A stretch of DNA of 34,397 nt from an uncultured Actinomycetes bacterium. GTDB lineage: Bacteria; Actinomycetota; Actinomycetes; S36-B12; UBA5976. The position numbers were made by a program, and so were the translations under genes. Positions 27,025 through 34,397 of this stretch are shown here, piece by piece. The stretch lies in the NCBI GenBank assembly GCA_903951185.1, contig CAJBBC010000109.1, forward strand, positions 1-34,397. The letters run 5' to 3'. Under the pieces are notes generated by a model, which was not told the origin of the DNA, ran no database searches, and saw only the letters and a program-made list of their open reading frames with translations. Each line of letters starts with the position of its first letter. Positions within the stretch are counted from its first letter, which is position 1.

Positions 27025-27722
27025 TTGTTAAGCGTTATTTTGTCACCGGCAAAATATTGAGTCTTCTCACCGTTTTTAAAAATCCAAACAGATTTATTCC
27101 CTTGGACTTCCCACTGCGTTAATCCACCTACGAGTGCAGTTTCTTCGTCAATTCCGACAACTGTTAAACCTTTTGGTTCTTGTAAATAATGCAAAATAGT
27201 TGCGCCAATTTTTGCAAACATCCGATCAAAATGAGGTAACACTCGAATATTTGGCAGAATTCCAAGTCCACTTGTTGTTTGTTTAGAAATACTTCTTATT
27301 GAGGGAATGTGATTAGCAATTGCCATTGCACCTGCACTGCAGCCAGCTAACGCAGCTCCATTTTGCCAGGCAGCATAAATTGAGTCCCATAATTTAGTGT
27401 CGCGAAGAGTATCGGCTAAGTAATGTGGATCACCGCCAGAAAAATAAATTAATCCAGCATTAGAAATTTTTTCACTGAATTCTGGATTCTGGGCATCGGC
27501 TCGATTGCGAATTAATAGTGGAATTGGATTAACACCTATTCGTTGTGCTTGAGCAATTCCTAATTGCTGCCAATAATTTAAAGTTGATTCGCCTTCGGGT
27601 GCAGCAGCAGTAGGAATTTGAATGTAATTACTTGGTCGTCCAGCGATTAATTTTGCTTCAATCTCGGCCATCACTGGCAAATACTCACCTGAACCAACAA
27701 GTGCAATCGGACCCGGTTTCAA
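27021..27722 (-). CDS. Peptidase S51 / cyanophycinase-like protein (class-I GATase-like fold)
   Basis: ALVGSGEYLPVMAEIE, IYFSGGDPHYLADTL, nucleophile elbow AGCSAGAMAIA, GIDEETALV. Confidence 0.8.
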   Translation of the reverse strand: MKPGPIALVGSGEYLPVMAEIEAKLIAGRPSNYIQIPTAAAPEGESTLNYWQQLGIAQAQRIGVNPIPLLIRNRADAQNPEFSEKISNAGLIYFSGGDPHYLADTLRDTKLWDSIYAAWQNGAALAGCSAGAMAIANHIPSIRSISKQTTSGLGILPNIRVLPHFDRMFAKIGATILHYLQEPKGLTVVGIDEETALVGGLTQWEVQGNKSVWIFKNGEKTQYFAGDKITLNN

Positions 27723-28882
27723 TTGGAGTCTATTTCCCAGCTCGAACCTTGAGCTGAATCTTTAATAGTGACACTAAGCGAAGTAAGTTGATCGCGAATA
27801 ACATCGGCTTCATCCCAGCGGCCACTCGCTCTAGCCGCTTGTCTGGCTTGGAGTAATACTTCTATATACGGGCCAACTACATCATTGATGTTTACTTTTG
27901 GACTCGCTGCCATTTGGCCAAGTCGAGTGATAAGTGCATGCACTATTGCTCGAGTTTCTAAATCGCGATCTAAATCGTCCAATTCAAGAAGTGCATCAAC
28001 AGCAGCCATTACTTGGCCTGTTTCCAGTAGCTGTTCAACTTCATCAGGCGGTGTAGGTAGATGTATAGGAGAAGTTGCTACAACTCGGGTGACGCCACCA
28101 TGTGCTGCGATTTCTTCAAATGTAGTTTGTTCACCGGCTTGAACTGTCCAAACTTTCTCACCTTTTCGAACTGTTAATTTTCCGCGGCCAAAAACTTTTA
28201 CTTCTTTGGTATCTAAATCGAAACTCACACCAGTGTGTTCATCGATACCAATTATGAAAGTTGATTCCGGTAGTTGCTCTTCAAGGATGCGCATTCGTCG
28301 TTCACCCATGTAGCAATAACGTGTATCGTGCGTTCCACCTTCAGCATTATCAAAATGTGGAACAACTACAGCATCAAGTCCGGTGAATTTACCAAGTATG
28401 TTCAAGCCTTCAAGCCAATATGGATCTTCCCCAGCTTTATAGATTTCATAAACAGGAATTGTTTTTGAGCCGATAGTCAGGGCGGCAGCAGAGGCAAAAA
28501 CTAAAGTACCCACATCAAGAACTTTTTCAAGTTGTTGGAAAATTGCGGTTTCACGCCAGACTCGAAGTGCGTAACTTGGCGAACCTGGTCCAGCAAATAC
28601 CCATTTTGCATTTCGGAGTTGGTTTACTGCAGCGGCAATTCGCGCAGGTGTTTCGCCGATACTTCTTAGTTGTACTGGAGAAGTTTCGATTCCAACGGAT
28701 TTCATAAAGTAATCGGAAATTCGATTAGTTAGTTCATCTACGTTTTCTTGAAAACCAAAAGGAGTGTCTAAAAAATATGCACTATCTGGAGTTGCTTTTG
28801 TGTTGGCCCAAATCTGCTGATGTGGCGTAACCATAGTGGGACTAGTTTCGCCCGAACCCATCACAACAATTTGTCTAGCCAT
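27719..28882 (-). CDS. S51/cyanophycinase-like protein fused to a cysteinyl-tRNA-synthetase-like C-terminal tail
   Basis: VVMGSGETSPTMV, VFAGPGSPSYALRVW, VFASAAALTIG, GIDEHTGVSF; C-terminal IEVLLQARQAARASGRWDEADVIRDQLTSLSVTIKDSAQGSSWEID resembles the CysRS C-terminal RxxARxxKDWxxADxIRDxLxxxGIxxxDxxxGTxW pattern. Confidence 0.82.
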   Translation of the reverse strand: MARQIVVMGSGETSPTMVTPHQQIWANTKATPDSAYFLDTPFGFQENVDELTNRISDYFMKSVGIETSPVQLRSIGETPARIAAAVNQLRNAKWVFAGPGSPSYALRVWRETAIFQQLEKVLDVGTLVFASAAALTIGSKTIPVYEIYKAGEDPYWLEGLNILGKFTGLDAVVVPHFDNAEGGTHDTRYCYMGERRMRILEEQLPESTFIIGIDEHTGVSFDLDTKEVKVFGRGKLTVRKGEKVWTVQAGEQTTFEEIAAHGGVTRVVATSPIHLPTPPDEVEQLLETGQVMAAVDALLELDDLDRDLETRAIVHALITRLGQMAASPKVNINDVVGPYIEVLLQARQAARASGRWDEADVIRDQLTSLSVTIKDSAQGSSWEIDSN

Positions 28883-28994
28883 TTTTCAATTCTCGCACTG
28901 TTTAGATCATTGAGCAGATCACGGTTTTGACCAGAATTCAAGGGGTTTAGGCCGATACCGATTGTTAACCTTTATATGTAAGAGTAAACACACT

Positions 28995-31151
28995 ATGTCC
29001 GATTTAGTCGCTTCCCAGCCACCAGCCGTAACGCTGCCTGGCGATCGATATCTGAATCGTGAGTTATCGTGGCTAGCTTTCAATCAGCGAGTACTTGAAT
29101 TAGCGCAAGACGAAAATATGGAACTACTTGAGCGAGTTAAGTACATATCGATTTTTTCAAGTAATTTAGATGAATTTTTCATGGTGCGTGTTGCCGGGTT
29201 AAAGCGGCGAATTGAAACTGGACTAGCCCGAAAAGACTCAAGTGGGATGCAACCTCGTGAACTACATGAAGCTATTTTGGCTGAGAGTTATTCGCAGATG
29301 AAAGAACTCGCAGCTACTTTTAATAATTCTGTATTACCAGCACTTGTCGCAAATGGAATTGAAATTTTACGCTGGGATGAATTAACAGTTGAAGAGCAAG
29401 AGCGCCTAAGCGTACTTTTTGCTGAACAGATTTTTCCAGTGCTAACACCACTTGCTGTCGACCCATCGCACCCATTCCCATATATTTCTGGTCTTTCATT
29501 AAATCTGGCTGTGCTAATGCAAAATCCAGATTCAGATAATGAATTATTCGCTCGAGTTAAAGTTCCGGCCTCATTACCAAGATTTTTTGAAGTTTCTCTT
29601 GAACGTTTTGTTCCACTTGAGGACGTTATTTCAGGGCATTTGAATATGTTGTTTCCTGGAATGAAAATAATGCAGCACCATACTTTTCGAGTCACTCGAA
29701 ATGAGGAACTCGAAGTTGAAGAGGATGATGCAGAGAATTTACTGCACGCCCTTGAGAAGGAATTAAGTCGCCGACGTTTCGGTGCTCCAGTTCGCCTTGA
29801 AGTCGAAAATTCTATTGACCCACACATACTTGATTTGATTGTTAGCGAAGTTGGAGTAGAGCAAAATGAAGTATTCAAGTTAACCGGACCCCTTGAACTT
29901 GAATCTTTAATGGAATTAGCAAAGTTAAAGCGCGAAGATTTGAGTGCGCCTGTTTTTGTATCTCGAACAAGTACCGCTTTGGCCGAGGTGGAATCCTCTT
30001 CAGCACCAGATGTACTCGAAGTTATGCGGCACCGGGATATTTTGCTGCATCATCCATATGATTCTTTTTCAACCAGTATGCAATTATTTTTGGAACAAGC
30101 GGCTGCTGATCCGAATGTATTAGCGATTAAGCAAACGCTTTACCGAACATCAGGCGACTCACCAATCGTTAACTCGTTAATCGACGCAGCGCGAGCCGGA
30201 AAACAGGTGCTAGCTGTCGTTGAAATTAAAGCCCGATTTGATGAGCTGAACAATATCGAATGGGCCCGAAAACTCGAAGAGTATGGCGTACATGTGGTCT
30301 ATGGAATTGTTGGATTGAAAACACATGCCAAACTTTGTTTAGTAGTTCGAAATGATGGTGGAAAGTTAAATCGGTATGTTCATATCGGCACTGGAAACTA
30401 CAATCCAAAAACTGCTCGAGCTTACGAGGATTATGGTCTACTAACTACCGACCCAAAGATTTGTGAAGATGTAGCAAGCTTGTTCAATTTACTTTCTGGC
30501 TACGGAGTGCAATCGAACTACAAGCGATTAATTGTTGCGCCTAAAGAATTGCGTAACACGCTTGTAGAAAAAATTGATCGCGAAACAGCTAATGCTTGGA
30601 TTGGTTTAACTGCCGGAATTCGAATTAAATGTAATTCGATTGTGGACGAAACAATCATTGACGCCCTTTATCGGGCATCTTGTGCCGGTGTAAAAGTCGA
30701 GGTTCTCGTTCGCGGTATGTGCTCAGTTAAGCCAGGAATCCCGGGACTATCCGAGAATATTCAAGTGCGAAGTATTTTAGGTCGCTTTCTTGAACATAGC
30801 CGAGTTTACGAATTCATGAACGCCGGCAGTCGTGAAGTTTGGATTGGCTCAGCAGATTTAATGCACCGAAATCTTGATCGCCGTGTTGAAGCACTCGTAC
30901 AAATTAACTTTCCGGAAGCTTCTTCAATAGTGCAAGTCCTTGACCTTGGATTTGCGCCTTCAACTTCCGCTTGGCACTTAGCCCCAAGCGGTGAGTGGAT
31001 TCGTCATAATCTTGATGCGGATGGCGAACCGCTTATTGATTTTCAGGAATATTTGATAAATAACCATCCGATTGCCAAATCAGGAGCCGATAATCCAACT
31101 CCACGTTTGATTAATTCGATCTTAAATAAGGTTGGTCTAGGTGAGCGATAA
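28995..31151 (+). CDS. ppk: Polyphosphate kinase 1
   Basis: [85 protein letters not shown]. Start chosen at ATG 28995, not 28962. Confidence 0.96.
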   Translation: MSDLVASQPPAVTLPGDRYLNRELSWLAFNQRVLELAQDENMELLERVKYISIFSSNLDEFFMVRVAGLKRRIETGLARKDSSGMQPRELHEAILAESYSQMKELAATFNNSVLPALVANGIEILRWDELTVEEQERLSVLFAEQIFPVLTPLAVDPSHPFPYISGLSLNLAVLMQNPDSDNELFARVKVPASLPRFFEVSLERFVPLEDVISGHLNMLFPGMKIMQHHTFRVTRNEELEVEEDDAENLLHALEKELSRRRFGAPVRLEVENSIDPHILDLIVSEVGVEQNEVFKLTGPLELESLMELAKLKREDLSAPVFVSRTSTALAEVESSSAPDVLEVMRHRDILLHHPYDSFSTSMQLFLEQAAADPNVLAIKQTLYRTSGDSPIVNSLIDAARAGKQVLAVVEIKARFDELNNIEWARKLEEYGVHVVYGIVGLKTHAKLCLVVRNDGGKLNRYVHIGTGNYNPKTARAYEDYGLLTTDPKICEDVASLFNLLSGYGVQSNYKRLIVAPKELRNTLVEKIDRETANAWIGLTAGIRIKCNSIVDETIIDALYRASCAGVKVEVLVRGMCSVKPGIPGLSENIQVRSILGRFLEHSRVYEFMNAGSREVWIGSADLMHRNLDRRVEALVQINFPEASSIVQVLDLGFAPSTSAWHLAPSGEWIRHNLDADGEPLIDFQEYLINNHPIAKSGADNPTPRLINSILNKVGLGER

Positions 31152-32058
31152 GCGCATCATTGCCGCTGGCGCGGTTGTTACTCGTGAAACTAATGGAGTT
31201 ACAGAATATCTTTTGATTTACCGTGGATACCGGGACGATTGGACTTTTCCAAAAGGAAAAGTTGACCCAGGTGAACATATTATTAGCGCAGCCATTCGAG
31301 AAGTTAGAGAAGAAACAGGATTTGCCGTTCAATTAGGAATACCGTTGCCGATGGCAACTTACCTGAAAAATAATTTAGTTAAAGATGTTCATTATTGGCA
31401 TGCAAAATTACTCGGTGGTACTTTTGTTAAGAATGATGAAGTTATTGAAATTAAGTGGCTAAATTTCGAGAAAACAAAAAAATTACTCACCTACGAACAT
31501 GATATTGAAATACTGGAAGCGGCGGCTCAAGCGGTCGAAACATCACCACTTATTGTCTTGCGACATACCCAGGCCATTAAACGAGCGGAGTGGGCTATAG
31601 CTAAAGATAGTTTGTCCGAGTTTGATGCCAGGCGTCCGCTAACCGCCGTTGGTCGAATTCAAGCAAATGGTTTAGTTCCAGCACTTGCTGCTTTTGGTAT
31701 TGCGCTTCTACACACTTCAGATTCCCGTCGCTGCCGAGATACCCTAGGCCCCTATTCAAGTGCGCGAAGTATCCCAATAACTCTTGAAGAAACTTTAAGT
31801 GAGGAACGTCATCTAGCGGATCCTAAAAAGGCACTTGCCCGAGTTGCTCAAATATTGAAATCGGAATTACCTCTGGCTATTTGTACGCATCGCCCAGTTT
31901 TGCCAACAATTATGGAAGCCTTGAGCGACTCAGTTGAACTATTGAATCCGACTAAAAAGTCATTTGATCCAGCTTTAACCCCTGGATCAATGGTGATCTT
32001 TCATCGGGACATTCGTGATTTAACAAAAGTTATTTCAGTAGAACGGCACATTCACTAA
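31141..32058 (+). CDS. NUDIX hydrolase fused to histidine phosphatase-like domain (MutT1-like)
   Basis: Nudix box [29 protein letters not shown] phosphatase motif; GTG start overlaps ppk. Confidence 0.92.
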   Translation: MSDKRIIAAGAVVTRETNGVTEYLLIYRGYRDDWTFPKGKVDPGEHIISAAIREVREETGFAVQLGIPLPMATYLKNNLVKDVHYWHAKLLGGTFVKNDEVIEIKWLNFEKTKKLLTYEHDIEILEAAAQAVETSPLIVLRHTQAIKRAEWAIAKDSLSEFDARRPLTAVGRIQANGLVPALAAFGIALLHTSDSRRCRDTLGPYSSARSIPITLEETLSEERHLADPKKALARVAQILKSELPLAICTHRPVLPTIMEALSDSVELLNPTKKSFDPALTPGSMVIFHRDIRDLTKVISVERHIH

Positions 32059-32075
32059 ACCAAATAGCCGCGGAT

Positions 32076-32924
32076 TTATCCGAAGCGGCCTGAGATGTAA
32101 TCTTCAGTTCGAGTATCTGTTGGATTTGTAAAAATTTTCGTTGTTAAATCAACTTCAACTAAGTGTCCGTATCGCTGACCCCGGTCATCAACTTTTGCAC
32201 TAAAGAAAGCGGTCCGATCAGAAACACGAGCGGCTTGCTGCATATTGTGTGTCACGATAACAACCGTGTAGTCCGAAACCAGTTCAATCATCAAATCTTC
32301 AATTAAAGCTGTCGCGATTGGATCTAGAGATGCACAAGGTTCATCCATTAATAAGATATCTGGCTCAACAGCAATTGCTCGCGCAATACAAAGTCTTTGC
32401 TGTTGTCCACCAGATAGTGCAAAACCACTTTGATCTAATTTGTCTTTAACTTCACCCCAGAGTCCAGCCCGCGTTAAAGCATATTCAACTAAGTCTTCGG
32501 TTTCAGACTTATTCATTTTCATACCGGTAACGCGTGGGCCATAAGCGATATTGTCAAAAATTGATTTAGGAAAAGGATTTGGTTTTTGAAAAACCATTCC
32601 AATTCGGCGACGTACTTCAATGGCGTCAACTGAGGGGCCATAGAGATCGTGGCCGCGATAATCAATTCGACCATCAACACGTGCACCTGGAACTAAATCA
32701 TTCGTGCGATTAAGGCAACGCAGCACTGTTGATTTACCGCAACCGGAGGGACCGATAAAAGCCGTAATTTGATTACGACCAACATCAAGTGTGATGTCAC
32801 GCACGGCATGGAAGTCACCGTAATAGACATCTAAATTACTAATTTCCATAATCGGGTTAAACGTTGCAACACGGTCACTGTGCTTAACCGTCATCTGACG
32901 GGCACCGATACTTGATTCAGTCAT
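32076..32924 (-). CDS. pstB: Phosphate ABC transporter ATP-binding protein
   Basis: Walker [66 protein letters not shown]. Confidence 0.97.
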   Translation of the reverse strand: MTESSIGARQMTVKHSDRVATFNPIMEISNLDVYYGDFHAVRDITLDVGRNQITAFIGPSGCGKSTVLRCLNRTNDLVPGARVDGRIDYRGHDLYGPSVDAIEVRRRIGMVFQKPNPFPKSIFDNIAYGPRVTGMKMNKSETEDLVEYALTRAGLWGEVKDKLDQSGFALSGGQQQRLCIARAIAVEPDILLMDEPCASLDPIATALIEDLMIELVSDYTVVIVTHNMQQAARVSDRTAFFSAKVDDRGQRYGHLVEVDLTTKIFTNPTDTRTEDYISGRFG

Positions 32925-32939
32925 TTTTGCTCTCCCCTA

Positions 32940-33824
32940 TTACCAACGCTTGGCAAACTTATTGCGAATGAAAATTGCGATTGCATTCAAAGTCAACAAA
33001 ATTGCTAGCAATAAAATAATTGCTGCAGCTGCTAGAGTTTTGAATTCTTCTTGTGGTGCACTAGTCCAACCAAATATTTGAATTGGCATAGTGGTAAATC
33101 CAGCTGTTAAACCATTTGGATCGTAAGTGATGAAGACGAGAGCGCCAAGAAGTAATAGCGGTGCTGCTTCACCCATCGCTCTGGAAATTGCCAAAATAGT
33201 TCCGGTGGCAATTCCGGGCACCGCAGCTGGCAAGGTTTGCCGGCCAACAGTTTGTAATTGAGTTGCGCCTAGGGCCAATGACCCATCACGAATTTCTTGC
33301 GGTACTGCACGCAACGCTTCTCGGGTGGTCAAGATAATGACTGGGAGAATTAGCAACGCTAAAGCAAGCGCGCCACCAAATACCACATTCTTATTTTTAA
33401 AACCCATCAGCGACAAAATACCAAGTGTTAACATGCCGTAAAGAATTGCTGGCACCGCAGCCAAGTTTTGTATATTCAATTCAATCGCCCGGTTGTACCA
33501 CTTTGTTTTATCGGCAAATTCTTCTAAATAAATTGCTGAGGCGATTCCGATTGGGATTGCTAGCAGCGCAGTGATTGAAACTACAAATACTGAACCAAGT
33601 ATCGCTGCTCTGGCACCTGCATCTTTTGGTGTGGTGTTGTTGTACTCAGTGAATAAACGTAGGTCATATCGGCCAATACCATTCATAAAAGTAGTGACTA
33701 ACAAAATAACCAAGAACATGAAAGCGACAAAAAGACTGAACCAAAGTACGCCTAAGAAAAGCATTGACTTAATGTTGGATTCACTATTTTTGCTCTTATT
33801 TGTTACGCCGACATCAAATGACAT
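32940..33824 (-). CDS. pstA: Phosphate ABC transporter permease PstA
   Basis: NLAAVPAILYGMLTLG, TREALRAVPQEIRDGSLALGATQLQTVGRQTLPAAVPGIATGTILAISRAMGEAAPLLLLGA; overlaps pstC stop. Confidence 0.95.
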   Translation of the reverse strand: MSFDVGVTNKSKNSESNIKSMLFLGVLWFSLFVAFMFLVILLVTTFMNGIGRYDLRLFTEYNNTTPKDAGARAAILGSVFVVSITALLAIPIGIASAIYLEEFADKTKWYNRAIELNIQNLAAVPAILYGMLTLGILSLMGFKNKNVVFGGALALALLILPVIILTTREALRAVPQEIRDGSLALGATQLQTVGRQTLPAAVPGIATGTILAISRAMGEAAPLLLLGALVFITYDPNGLTAGFTTMPIQIFGWTSAPQEEFKTLAAAAIILLLAILLTLNAIAIFIRNKFAKRW

Positions 33825-34397
33825 TAGTAAGCCTCCCGGAAGCGACGTACCAATTTAATACTGATGAAATTAATTAGTAATGTTGAAATGAAAAGTAATA
33901 ACCCAACTGCAAATAATGTGTCGTACTGCAATGACCCAACCCGTGAATCACCAAGGGCGGCATTTGCAATGAAGCCAGTCATAGTTTGAGCGCCTTCAAG
34001 TGGATTAGCCGAAATATTCGGTTTATTTCCAGCAGCTAAAGCCACGATCATAGTTTCACCGACAGCGCGTGAGATACCTAAAACAATTGCAGCGGCAATA
34101 CCAGAAAGTGCGGCTGGAAAAACAACCCGCAAAGTTGTTTGCATTTTATTTGCCCCAAGGGCCATCGAACCTTGACGCATAGCCATCGGCACTGAAGAAA
34201 GTGCGTCTTCCGAAAGCGAGGCAATAGTAGGAATTATCATCACGCCCATAACTAAGCCAGCTGACAGCACTGAGAATGTGCCAATGTCTAGTTGTAGCCA
34301 ACCCTTTAAAACAATTCTGGTCACAAATTCAATGGCAAAAAATCCATACACGACTGTTGGAATACCAGCTAAAAGTTCAAGGACTGGCTTTAATTTG
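33824..34397 (-). CDS. pstC: Phosphate ABC transporter permease PstC (5' part cut by window end)
   Basis: Frame stays open to 34397 (KLKPVLELLAGIPTVVYGFFAIEF...); SSVPMAMRQGSMALGANKMQTTLRVVFPAALSGIAAAIVLGISRAVGETMIV. Confidence 0.93.
   Translation of the reverse strand, partial: KLKPVLELLAGIPTVVYGFFAIEFVTRIVLKGWLQLDIGTFSVLSAGLVMGVMIIPTIASLSEDALSSVPMAMRQGSMALGANKMQTTLRVVFPAALSGIAAAIVLGISRAVGETMIVALAAGNKPNISANPLEGAQTMTGFIANAALGDSRVGSLQYDTLFAVGLLLFISTLLINFISIKLVRRFREAY

Noticed and set aside
28921-28994. Possible Pho box (GTTAACC) upstream of ppk
   Set aside because: Only one half-unit is visible; no direct repeat at the expected spacing.
29288-29878. 196-aa ORF antisense to ppk
   Set aside because: Ser/Arg/Asn-rich low-complexity translation, fully inside a clear ppk gene; frame-shadow ORF.
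1-34397. CRISPR arrays, tRNA/rRNA genes, transposons, toxin-antitoxin or phage-defence systems
   Set aside because: No repeat arrays, no tRNA-like cloverleaf noticed in the short intergenic gaps, and no matching protein motifs. The RecB/Cas4-like nuclease has no cas neighbours and reads as an ordinary housekeeping family member.

Overview
This ~34.4 kb window is from a compact, moderately low-GC actinobacterial chromosome. The likely lineage is freshwater acI/Nanopelagicales-like, judged from gene content and order (glnR-mshD, bS22-BldC, mycothiol and nitrobindin genes); this is inference only. It carries about 35 protein genes and few gaps. Main blocks: (1) a 5'-truncated kinase/M23/class-III aminotransferase fusion; (2) menaquinone genes menD, menC, menB, menE, menA; (3) the cytochrome c maturation cluster ccsB-resB-ccdA-resA, a histidine phosphatase, a cobA/hemD fusion and rex, with the usual neighbouring haem genes missing; (4) housekeeping genes including bS22, a BldC-like regulator, proline dehydrogenase, radA, dtd, ygfZ, a Fur-family gene and nitrobindin; (5) a thiol/nitrogen block of DUF4395, thioredoxin, glnR, mshD and two S51-like proteins, one with a CysRS-like tail; (6) a phosphate block of ppk, NUDIX-phosphatase and pstB-pstA-pstC, the last truncated by the window end. 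I saw no tRNA, rRNA, CRISPR array, transposase or prophage. The observations most worth a second look are the haem-gene ghost locus, the S51/CysRS-tail fusion next to mshD, a possible Met-Cys-Cys-Ser attenuator upstream of DUF4395, a CTG-initiated nitrobindin overlapping an unlisted 33-aa membrane ORF, and paired inverted repeats on the glnR promoter. No database search was run; all calls come from reading motifs and gene order.
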